Made by a program: the position numbers and the translations under genes. Under the pieces are notes generated by a model. That model was not told the origin of the DNA. It made no database searches and was given only the letters and a program-made list of their open reading frames with translations. From positions 1-52,137 of the forward strand of contig NHZP01000117.1 in the NCBI GenBank assembly GCA_003313425.1: a DNA stretch of 52,137 nt, written 5' to 3'. This stretch comes from Pseudopyrenochaeta lycopersici (taxonomy: Eukaryota; Ascomycota; Dothideomycetes; Pleosporales; Pseudopyrenochaetaceae). The first letter of the stretch is position 1; each line of letters starts with the position of its first letter. This document shows, one piece after another, positions 44,576 through 52,137 of the stretch.

Positions 44576-45398
44576 CTAGCCTTGCGCTAAATCTATCCAT
44601 AAAGAGCTATCTCCTTCTTGGAGCATATGCGCCTGTCTACATGCCCTGAGCAAGACCGTTTTATCGAGCTGCGCTTCGCAAGGGAAAAGTCGAAGGATTT
44701 CAGGCACTTTATTTGAAGGGAGAAGCGATTCTAACACCCTCATTTCAGGGTCTGACAGCATCGCCACGTCCCGCATTATGCGATCAAATGCCTCTTTCTT
44801 GCGCCAAATAACCGCAGAGTAGGATATACCGAAAAGTACAAATCCAGGGTCAGCCTGAGACCAAAGCGGATTGTGCAGTCTGATCGACGCGGTCGGATAC
44901 AACCTGCAGAACTCGGTCAGCGACAAAGGATATCTGGTGTCTGCAGGTGTTCGAGAGCAGGGCTGAGAGCTGCAAATAGAGGCCTTCAAATACCGTGCGT
45001 ATTCCCGATTCTTCAAGTCGTTTAGGACTTGCCAACAGCGCTGCCCCGCGGGAATTCCGTGGTAGTCCTCGAAGAAGATGGTATTGTATTGAAACTCCAG
45101 CCCATGGGCTTCCTTGTAAGCAAGTGGCTGACATATTGGATTTGGTTGAAGCACGGACGATCGCTTGTGCTTCCGACTGGGGAGTAGCAAGCAGAGACGA
45201 CATAGTGAAAAAGTCTCGACATAGCACACGTCCCTTTGCTTTTGCACGTGAATCCGCGTAGTTTGCCGGACGTTCGCAGATACGGCCGACTCCATTCTCG
45301 TCTGTCTTTAAGGTGAGGCCATGAGGCGCTATAAGAACGTAAGCGTAGATGTGATCTCGCAGCTCCCTTGGCAGCCTTTCCAATGGTGAAGCAGTCAT
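44576..45398 (-). pseudogene. F-box/DUF7730-like gene with frame breaks
   Basis: Starts at ATG 45398 with PLERLPRELRDHIYAYVLIA, an F-box-like N-terminus, and stays open in that frame through NGVGRICERP. The family-like middle (NQIQYV) is in another frame. The C-terminal half (YKEAHGLEFQYNTIFFEDY to WIDLAQG, ending 44576) is in the third frame. The change around 45127-45135 looks like a small deletion of a Cys-containing codon region. A weak intron (GTGCTA..AAG) could instead explain one break. Probably a decaying paralogue of the gene at 43542; the two converge tail to tail. Confidence 0.5.
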
Positions 45399-46049
45399 TC
45401 CGCGGGCATCATCAGCCTACTCCAGCCAGTCGTCGGGATGTCTAATGTCCTTCCGCCCTACTTTATGACTTGCCGCAGTTCTCACTGTAGTGCTGGCATT
45501 TTTCGCTCTTGATAACGTAGTGAGATGATCAACCTGATACAAGAAATGAGCGATCAAGCTGCGAATTGTCTTACAGTTTATGTGAGGAACTCATCATGAT
45601 TTTATTGGCTCTCCTGGCCCTGTGAGATTCTTGGCCTAGAGTTGTCCTTGGAGCCACCTTGTCCGAAGACGAACGTTTGGCCAGGGTAGCGTCCCTATTC
45701 GAGTCGCATGTGTTCAAAAGCCTGCCAAATTCAAAGCGGGTATCCTACCGCATACGCTCGCATAGATCGTATAATGGGCTGACGCACCGCACAAGCTCTG
45801 AGTTCAATGTAGGTAGTGATACAACAAGCATCGTGTAGCCACTCAAGCATACATGGTATAGAGTGTCCGTAATTTCATTCCATTCCGTTCCTTCACACGA
45901 ATTGAGCTTACCCAAGAACGTGTTCGTGACTATTGAAGCATTACGACCGCCTGTCGTGACAGTCCAGACCGTACTCACACAGATCCGAATAGACGATCAG
46001 GATGGGATGAAGGTTGTGGACTGCGGCACAGCCATGGCTTCAGTCCTAA
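45399..46049. other. Intergenic, nothing recognised
   Basis: 650 bp between the DUF7730-like pseudogene and solo LTR C. Short frames only. Confidence 0.4.
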
Positions 46050-46268
46050 TGTCAGATAAAATGCTGAAATACGCTTAGCAGAAATTGATAATTGCGATGA
46101 TGGATTGTGTGTGTTGATCATGATTGTATCGATTGTTGAGTTCTGTCTCCTGCTTTCTTCTATAGCTCCTCTGCTTCCGGAGGTTCCGTGGACTAGTAAT
46201 AGTTATCGGTCCTACTATTTATCGCCCTTTCCTATGCAGTACTTCTGAGCTTCTCCCTACACCTGACA
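46050..46268. repeat. Solo LTR copy C
   Basis: 219 bp beginning TGTCAGATAAAATGCTGAAA and ending ACCTGACA. The flanks CCTAA and CCTAG form a 4/5 target duplication. More diverged than copies A and B. Confidence 0.8.
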
Positions 46269-47007
46269 CCTAGATGCTCATCTGATCTCGCTTTACCATG
46301 CGTACAAAGTCTCTCCCACTTTGGCTTACTTAGCACCAGTTGTCGTGTCATAAGTCAGCCGTGTAACGGGCAAAGCGGGAATGCCAGGTGCAGTCAAGGT
46401 GATCCACAGACATCTGACGCATCACTTCCAGACGTAAATAAGCCAGATGAACAGCAGCATAATGCGTCGTTGACTTGACATCTAGGGGCAATGCTGCAAA
46501 GATTCACATGTCACATGATGGCATGATGATCGAAGACATCTCTAGAGCGTTGAATTGCTTACAGATAAGCAGCTAAGGATTTCAGGAACAGGTGGCAGCG
46601 AGGAAAGATAACGACGCCAACCAAGTCATCTGGATCCGGACTTACTTGCCCCTTTTGCGCCCACCGTAGCGCTATCAGATATAGGCTGATGTGAGAGACA
46701 AAGCTGAGACGTACTATGTGGACCTCACTCAGAGCCAGGAGGGATTAAACTTCCCCTGCAGGGATACAACCATGCGGACTGTGGGCGTGGTGTGAGGCAC
46801 GATCGACTTGGTGGGTGGCTATGTTATCGACTAGGCATGATCGAGTTGCCAAGACGGTGAAGAAAGCCTGAGGAGAGGCTTTTGGGAGGCATCTGCTGTG
46901 GCAAAGGGACAAGTTTGCTGACGTCAATCATTCTGCTGCCTGTTAACATCGCCCGGAATTGTGGTCCCGTTGTTTGAGTGAGGCGACCAAGGGGCCTTGA
47001 GCAGTAC
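46269..47007. other. Upstream region of the deoxyribosyltransferase-like gene
   Basis: About 740 bp without recognised genes; the promoter of the gene at 47160 should be at its right end. Confidence 0.4.
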
Positions 47008-47014
47008 TATAAAG
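47008..47014 (+). promoter_or_regulatory. TATA box
   Basis: TATAAAG, 146 bp upstream of the ATG at 47160, followed by a pyrimidine/CA-rich leader. Confidence 0.5.
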
Positions 47015-47159
47015 AGCCTCGACAACAGTCCTATACAGTACCATCCAAACTCTTTGCTGGCTTGGAAAGCTCCTAACTTTCATCTTGTCTCAAGGATCGC
47101 ACCGTACTTTGTACCGACCCCGTCGTCTCCGCCCGCAACAACTTGCCGGCCCTACCGCA

Positions 47160-48065
47160 ATGGACAACACGATGACGTCCGTGTGCTTCAGGGAGAATAC
47201 ATGCAACACCAGCCCAACGAAGGCGACCACAATGTCTCCAGAGGATCGTTTTCCGAATGTGACTGCCGGAGACCCAGTATCGGCCAAATGCCCAACATGG
47301 AAGGGCTCAGGATCTGTTGAATCAACGGAGCCCGACGCAGAGCAATCTACATCGCCTAAATCCGGAGCCGTGGACATCAACCAAGCAGTGTTCGACAAGT
47401 ATCATCAACTCCCCGACCCGCCATCTCCTCTCCCAGTACCTCATCGCGACTTTGTGCACTGCATGCCCCCGGAGCCCCCTACGTATCGCAAATTCTCTAT
47501 CTTTACCGCAGGAAGCATCGAAATGGGCAAAGCCGTACAATGGCAACCGCTAATGGTTCAGATGCTCGGCCACCTACCCATAACCGTAAACAATCCGCGT
47601 AGGGGCCACTGGGATCCCGACGTCACCCCAGAAGCCAAGGACGAAGCTTTCCGACGACAAGTAGAGTGGGAGCTAGGCGCAATGGAGCAGGCAGATGTAA
47701 TTTGTTTCTTCTTCGACGTCAACACGTTGAGTCCCGTGACGATGCTGGAGCTGGGGCTCTGGGCGGCTTCAGACAAGGTGGTTGTGTGCTGTGATCCGCG
47801 GTTCTGGCGAGGGGGAAATGTGCACATTGTCTGTAAACGGTATGGGATTCCTCTAGTGGAGAACTTTGAGGAGTTGGTGCCGGCGATCGAAAAAATGCTG
47901 GTTCAGAAGGGTATGCAACTTGACGAGCAAGGCGACCTGGTGGGGGCGAATGTGCACACGGAGAAGTCAAAGCCAGTCAAAAAGTCCATTCTGGAGAAGG
48001 AGAATACCGATTTGCTGAAGCAGGTTGCAGACATGCAGGCACAGCTGATGCAGTTGAGTGGATGA
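47160..48065 (+). CDS. Nucleoside 2-deoxyribosyltransferase-like protein
   Basis: 301 residues from ATG 47160. An upstream in-frame extension has no ATG. After a ~95-residue variable N-terminus comes a compact Rossmann-like domain: FSIFTAGSIEMGKAVQWQPL, ITVNNPRRGHWDPDV, RQVEWELGAMEQADVICFFF, LSPVTMLELGLWA, VCCDPRFWRGGNVHIVCKRY. This is the pattern of the fungal/phage Nuc_deoxyri_tr2 family, in which the SIE, the NPRR..WD motif and a Glu in LELGL line a nucleotide-binding site. It may cleave or transfer N-glycosidic bonds of nucleosides, but fungal members are uncharacterised. The C-terminal ~30 residues form a short coiled coil (ENTDLLKQVADMQAQLMQ). Cytosolic. No intron. Confidence 0.78.
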   Translation: MDNTMTSVCFRENTCNTSPTKATTMSPEDRFPNVTAGDPVSAKCPTWKGSGSVESTEPDAEQSTSPKSGAVDINQAVFDKYHQLPDPPSPLPVPHRDFVHCMPPEPPTYRKFSIFTAGSIEMGKAVQWQPLMVQMLGHLPITVNNPRRGHWDPDVTPEAKDEAFRRQVEWELGAMEQADVICFFFDVNTLSPVTMLELGLWAASDKVVVCCDPRFWRGGNVHIVCKRYGIPLVENFEELVPAIEKMLVQKGMQLDEQGDLVGANVHTEKSKPVKKSILEKENTDLLKQVADMQAQLMQLSG

Positions 48066-48577
48066 TTGCTCCTCAGCGTCATTGACGATCTGCCAACGAA
48101 GCGCATAGACCTCTTAAAAACGGAACGCGGCATGTGCGATTGTTATCAATGTTGTAAGACTAGTAAGCACGAGAGCCTATCCAAACAGCCGTCAATCACG
48201 TGTAAGTTAGTGGTTATAAAAAGCCGATCGAACAAGTCGTTTGTAAGAATTCTCTTCAAGGGCGCCAACGTTCAGGGACCATGATTCTCTTAGATCATGA
48301 GAAGTTAGGTATTCGATAGGCCGATGTGGTCTTTTGGCGTATGAGGGGATATAGAGGTTGTGCGTGACTTATGGGAGCGTTAATCAGATTTTGTTCTATG
48401 TCACCAGATTCCGTACCTATGATGATGAAGTATATTCGACATAGACTTGTCGTTCTTCAGCTACTGTAACGCCCAGAGCTACTTAACCATCTACTTGTGC
48501 TTACAAGATGTACGAGACAATCCAACAAAGCTTGAGGTCAAAGGAGACACAGCATTCAAACTCGTAACATTCGTGCA
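48066..48577. other. Convergent intergenic region
   Basis: 510 bp between the convergent genes ending at 48065 (+) and 48578 (-). Contains both 3' UTRs; no further feature recognised. Confidence 0.4.
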
Positions 48578-49600
48578 CTACAAATAGACATTAGATTTTG
48601 AGGTAGCAATCACAGTCGGATCCGCTTTCGAGGCACGAGCCGCATAACGTGCGAGGCTTAAGGTCTGGGTCTCAGATGGCTTCCCAAACGCAGAAGCGGA
48701 ATACAAAGCTAGCGGGTCGGCTGTTAGAGCGCTGCGCGATCTGAAATCCGTAACCGCCGAGGGCATTGGGTCCTGCTGGATGAGCGGATGCTCGGTCTGC
48801 TCTGGTGGAATGCTCAGTGCAAGATCAACATCGACACAAGAGGTATAGTATTCGTCCCTCCCATTGGGGTAAGTAGGGTCTTTCCCAGGCGCGTTCGGCC
48901 ACTGCCACACCCAGTACATTGTGTAAGATTTGTCGACTTGGACGTCGTCAGGTATTCTGACGTCCGTTTCGCACAACAACTCGTGCTCACTCCCAGGTTG
49001 TCCCGGCAGGGGGTTGGGCGTTTGCTCTTTCCGGGTGTCTGCAGCAATTGCGTTATTCCCAAGTTGGTAGCACCTTCCATCGTCGAAGTTCTGAGTGGTA
49101 AGGAGAACACCACGCGCATCACCGCCAGAACCGTCACGGGTCCATTTCAGCACGTCGAGTAGGACCTCTTCTTGGAGAGGCTGTTGGGTGCCAAATACAA
49201 AGACCGTGCCACCTTTCTCCGGCTTGCCCAGCAGGTTCTTTCCGCCATTTGGGATTGTGGCATGTCCGTTCTCTGCATATCGCATTGCGATCATCCCACC
49301 AGGCACGGTCTGCAAGCGAGGATAGTTGACAGTCTGGTGTGCAATGCGCTGAGAGGGATGACAGAGAAGATCTGTGTGAGCCACAAATGGTGGCTGCCGT
49401 TCCAAGGGTGGAATCAACCATACGTCGGCATTTTGATCGAAGTGAGCGACGCCTTTATCTACAAAACCGCGAGGATAGCCGTACCCTGCCATGAAAGATC
49501 CGTTGGACGCAATGTTCGACAGCTGTTCCACCCACGAATGCGCACCAGCCAGCTTGACAAAGACTAACAGTAGGGACGCAATGGCTTGAGAAGGATGCAT
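48578..49600 (-). CDS. Secreted DUF7492-like protein with predicted N-terminal His
   Basis: Single exon, 340 residues. Signal peptide (core AIASLLLVFVKLAGA) is followed immediately by HSWVEQL, so cleavage after AGA would expose His as residue 1, as in LPMOs. Conserved-looking motifs are GSFMAGYGYPRGF, LIPPLERQPPFVAHTDLLCH, GGMIAMRYAENGHAT, and YTMYWVWQWPNAP, with a late Cys pair. Fungal proteins with this HSWVEQ start (DUF7492 as I recall it) are uncharacterised secreted proteins. A copper enzyme role is inference from the exposed His and the His in ENGHAT. The C-terminal ~70 residues are Ser/Ala-rich and probably disordered. Frame is intact. Confidence 0.72.
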   Translation of the reverse strand: MHPSQAIASLLLVFVKLAGAHSWVEQLSNIASNGSFMAGYGYPRGFVDKGVAHFDQNADVWLIPPLERQPPFVAHTDLLCHPSQRIAHQTVNYPRLQTVPGGMIAMRYAENGHATIPNGGKNLLGKPEKGGTVFVFGTQQPLQEEVLLDVLKWTRDGSGGDARGVLLTTQNFDDGRCYQLGNNAIAADTRKEQTPNPLPGQPGSEHELLCETDVRIPDDVQVDKSYTMYWVWQWPNAPGKDPTYPNGRDEYYTSCVDVDLALSIPPEQTEHPLIQQDPMPSAVTDFRSRSALTADPLALYSASAFGKPSETQTLSLARYAARASKADPTVIATSKSNVYL

Positions 49601-50103
49601 CGTGTAGAGTCAGCCAACGTGGGTCCACGAGGGAGGCTGGCGGCGTGTGAGTGACAGGATGTACAAACTCTACAGCTATGGCCGCGGCGGCTTTAAGGGC
49701 ACAACATATCCACACTGGTGAGCATGATCAGATTGGAGAATTCTTCCATTGAATGACGTGAATGACCAAGCGGTTGTTCGATATGTTTTCGTGATAGTCG
49801 TCACGTCGGTCATTGTCCACCGTTCGCTATGCCGGACGCTCAGATCGGAAAAGCTGCTGTGAAGGGTGAGCCGTTAAGTTCAGCGCCACTTGGAGCAGCA
49901 CCATCTGCTTGGAGGTCAGCCGATCCTGTATGAGGACGGACGTTCGCATGAATTTTGCAGCAAGAAGCAGTACAAGCAGTATAAGCAGCATAAGTAGTAT
50001 AAGCAGTATAAGCAGTATCCTGGGCGTCCACATCTCTATAGGCATAACGCAACAAATTCATTCAATCCCCAAAGTCTAACCATAAAGGATACACACACAC
50101 ACA
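49601..50103. other. Upstream region of the DUF7492-like gene with simple repeats
   Basis: Contains the promoter of the gene at 49600 (minus) and two simple-sequence tracts listed separately. No other gene. Confidence 0.4.
49965..50018. repeat. 9-bp tandem repeat, six units
   Basis: Six consecutive units of AAGCAGTAT with one-base variants. It opens a Leu/Ile-rich frame on the minus strand that is an artefact of the repeat. Confidence 0.9.
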
Positions 50104-50105
50104 CA
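50091..50105. repeat. (AC)n microsatellite
   Basis: About seven AC units, directly beside the 3' end of the LINE relic. It may have grown from the tail of the retrotransposed copy. Confidence 0.85.
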
Positions 50106-51030
50106 ATTTATTAACGCCCGGCGGCTGAGCCGAAAGGACTACTATCACTGCTCTACTAATACATTGCCCGCAGTGGGTCCTGTTCTCCTTCAAGCCCATG
50201 CAATACGCCATTCATACCTTATATTCCTTCATTTAACATTTCTCTTCGATTTCTCGTGGGTTAGTAATGTTGTTAGTAAACTGCTTGAATGCTTTTCTCC
50301 AAGTGTTCAGCGTCCTATCTTCGGCAACTGAAGCGGTGTCTGCTTTCTGTGGCACGAGGTGATATGTTGGTGAGTCGGGTTGGGTGTTAGTTAGGTAGGT
50401 AGTTAGGTGTCCTGATTAATCTGCCGTTGGTTTACATCGAGTCGACCTGTGGCTATTGCGAACCGTATCGTTGCTCGGACAGCGTTCATGTTCGGAGTCC
50501 AGTTCTTGTCATCAGCTGTGGTCTTTCCGCCGAGGAAGAAAGATAGATTCCCTCTGCCTGTGTCTGTGCATTGTAGCATCTCTGTTCGGAGCGTTGTCCA
50601 TCTTCTGCACCGGAAGAGGAAGTGTTCTACTGTCTCTTGCGCTTGTCCGTATTCACACTGGTCTGTTGACGCAGCATTGATTCGGGTGGAGATATACGTT
50701 CAGTCTTGCCATGCCTGTCCCTGAGTTGGGCGAGCGTGTTCGCTTCTTTCCATGATAGTCGGTCATAGAGCTGTCGCGTATGTTTGCCTGGTAATGCTTT
50801 GTCTATTCTTTTAGAGTAGCTCCCGACGTTTTCCAGTAACCCCCTAGCGGTGGCACGATGCTTAGCTCGCGCAATGTTAAGGGTGGTCGATCGCATTCTG
50901 GGGAGTTGTGTCTGTGGGGTGACACCCTGTCTCGTTGCCGCTTTTGCCTTCGCTTTAGCAAGCTTCAACAGTGCGTTTTCTTCACTTGACCGCAGCCATA
51001 ATACAGTTATCGTGTTTCCCATTTCTTTTC
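50106..51030 (-). mobile_element. Tad-type LINE relic (3' end)
   Basis: On the minus strand the frame reads LWLRSSEENALLKLAKAKAK, then LPRMRSTTLNIARAKH, SYSKRIDKALPGKHTRQLYD and RLSWKEANTLAQLR. This is followed in the next frame by LNVYLHRINAA, CEYGQAQETVEHFLFRC and a 3' tail. It is the end of the RNase H region and C-terminal CCHC-like module of fungal Tad/I-type LINE ORF2. One extra G near the LAQLR codons shifts the frame. The 5' truncation at about 51030 is typical of LINE insertion. Confidence 0.75.
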
Positions 51031-51065
51031 AGTGCTCTTATGGATTCATAGGTGCGGCATGTCAG

Positions 51066-51313
51066 TACAGTTGCTTGCGAAACCGCCTGCACCTTTTTGC
51101 GCACACAAAGATTCTTGGCCCCCACTGCACTAGGACACCCATGCTGTTGTGTGGCCAATCATCTGCCTTCAGTGTCAACAGCGGAACCCCCTCGAACTCC
51201 GCAGAATCGCCTTACAGGAACATGGTTGGTTGAAAGGCAGCAAGGACTTGGGGCCGCAAGGGTCAAAAATCTTCGTGGCCCAAACGGTGAAGGCGGTTTC
51301 GCAAGCAACTGTA
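51066..51313. repeat. Inverted repeat with 23-bp perfect arms
   Basis: 51066-51088 is the exact reverse complement of 51291-51313. Similarity extends inward for roughly 45 bp and outward for 15 bp with mismatches. Total span 248 bp. It lies directly upstream of the truncated LINE. It could be a MITE or foldback element. Confidence 0.75.
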
Positions 51314-52137
51314 TGAAGGCTACCGCAGCAGCCATCGGTCACCTTTGCTAACCAATCATGCATACGTACACGGCGAAGAGCATGATTGATGAACTGAGGG
51401 TTCGTTGCTGAAACCAAGCGATCACCCAGTAGCATCCAATGATTCAACGGGGAAGACCGAAAATGCTGACGATCTTCAGACGGGAATCGTGTTAGGCTGT
51501 ATCGAGCTTAGTGCCACGTGGCCATATGCACTCGTGCGCAATCGACGAGCGATCATCGAATGCTTACTCGCCTCAAAGCCAGATGGCGTTGATCTACAGC
51601 GCACCGGGCCGAACGATGAATGGCACTGGATGAGCGATGACAGTCATCCAATTAGCTACCTGGTCAGCACTTGATTGTAGCGGAACGACCCGCGCCTAGT
51701 GCTGATGGTCATCACATGTGGCGCATTCTAGCGTGTTAATGCTGGTGTTGTGGTTACCCACTTAGAGGATAATGATTATGATCCCCTCAATACCACGTCA
51801 ACGACCATCAGCGTTCTACTCACATGGCTAACCTGTCAATGCAAGCACTGTTAGGCATGACCGGTCATGACTCGTGGGTTCCATGCTTCATGACGCAAGC
51901 AACAAACCATTCATCCCACGCCAGTCCAGTCTCGCCTAAAATAAGCCTTTCCTGACTTCACGAGTTATGAGTCAGTCACGAAAATCTCCGGGCTAATCAA
52001 ACAGCGGCGCCGGAAACTGGGCAATTGACTGCAGAGGGGAGTGTTGGAGGCTCCTTCTCGAATCCTCACAGCTTGCCCACACATGTGGCAATGTAATGTT
52101 GCTGCTCGTTGTTACCATTACATGTTTCGTTTCGAAC
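51314..52137. other. Right end of window, no gene recognised
   Basis: Open frame 51405-51674 contains GIVLGCIELSATWPYALVR and an ordinary stop, but no recognised family. Otherwise no feature seen. Confidence 0.35.

Noticed and set aside
49827..50061. Poly-Leu/Ile 'membrane' peptide on the minus strand
   Set aside because: Produced by translating the 9-bp tandem repeat; no homologue-like features.
1..52137. CRISPR arrays, bacterial-style operons, rRNA and tRNA genes
   Set aside because: No regularly spaced repeats with unique spacers, no recognisable tRNA or rRNA signature; spliceosomal introns and fungal elements show this is eukaryotic DNA.

Overview
This window is nuclear DNA of a filamentous ascomycete (Pezizomycotina). 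The short introns (about 46-105 bp) with GT..AG ends and CTNAY-type branch points, secreted CAZyme-type genes, fungal F-box-like genes, a Fot1/pogo element, a Tad-type LINE relic and many hAT elements all point there. The gene families look most like Dothideomycetes (Pleosporales), but that rank is inference. By the boundaries given here, about 46% of the window is DNA transposons.

Layout. 607-6411: a pair of ~136-bp terminal inverted repeats encloses two intact-looking secreted-protein genes, a beta-propeller protein (minus) and a five-exon carboxylesterase (plus). 6412-9063: an F-box gene, a 5'-truncated membrane protein and coding relics. 9064-15148: hAT-1, interrupted by a complete hAT-2 and by a solo LTR, all with perfect target-site duplications (TSDs). 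15447-18607: an AA11-like LPMO gene split in its signal peptide by a pogo/Fot1 element. 19507-27273: a multidomain chitinase (NucA/NucB-like region, hevein-type domain, GH18, Cys-rich tail) on the minus strand, cut at its 3' end by hAT-3 and at its 5' end by hAT-4. 27274-41085: a hAT mosaic. Two inverted copies of hAT-5, each 2776 bp, flank 6.66 kb, and their 8-bp TSDs are swapped. This is the signature of an inversion made by recombination between the two copies. The inversion separated the halves of two further transposase genes (hAT-4, hAT-6) into which hAT-5 had inserted. The inverted segment also holds intact hAT-7. 41086-52137: gene-poor DNA with two F-box/DUF7730-like genes (one frameshifted), a solo LTR, a nucleoside 2-deoxyribosyltransferase-like gene, a DUF7492-like secreted protein with a predicted N-terminal histidine, and a LINE relic.

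How it fits together. The host genes are mostly secreted, lineage-variable proteins (esterase, LPMO-like, chitinase, propeller) in a transposon-rich compartment that is being rearranged. No CRISPR array, operon, rRNA or tRNA was recognised. All intron and TSD calls were made by eye from the sequence. Family names are from recognition of motifs and were not searched.
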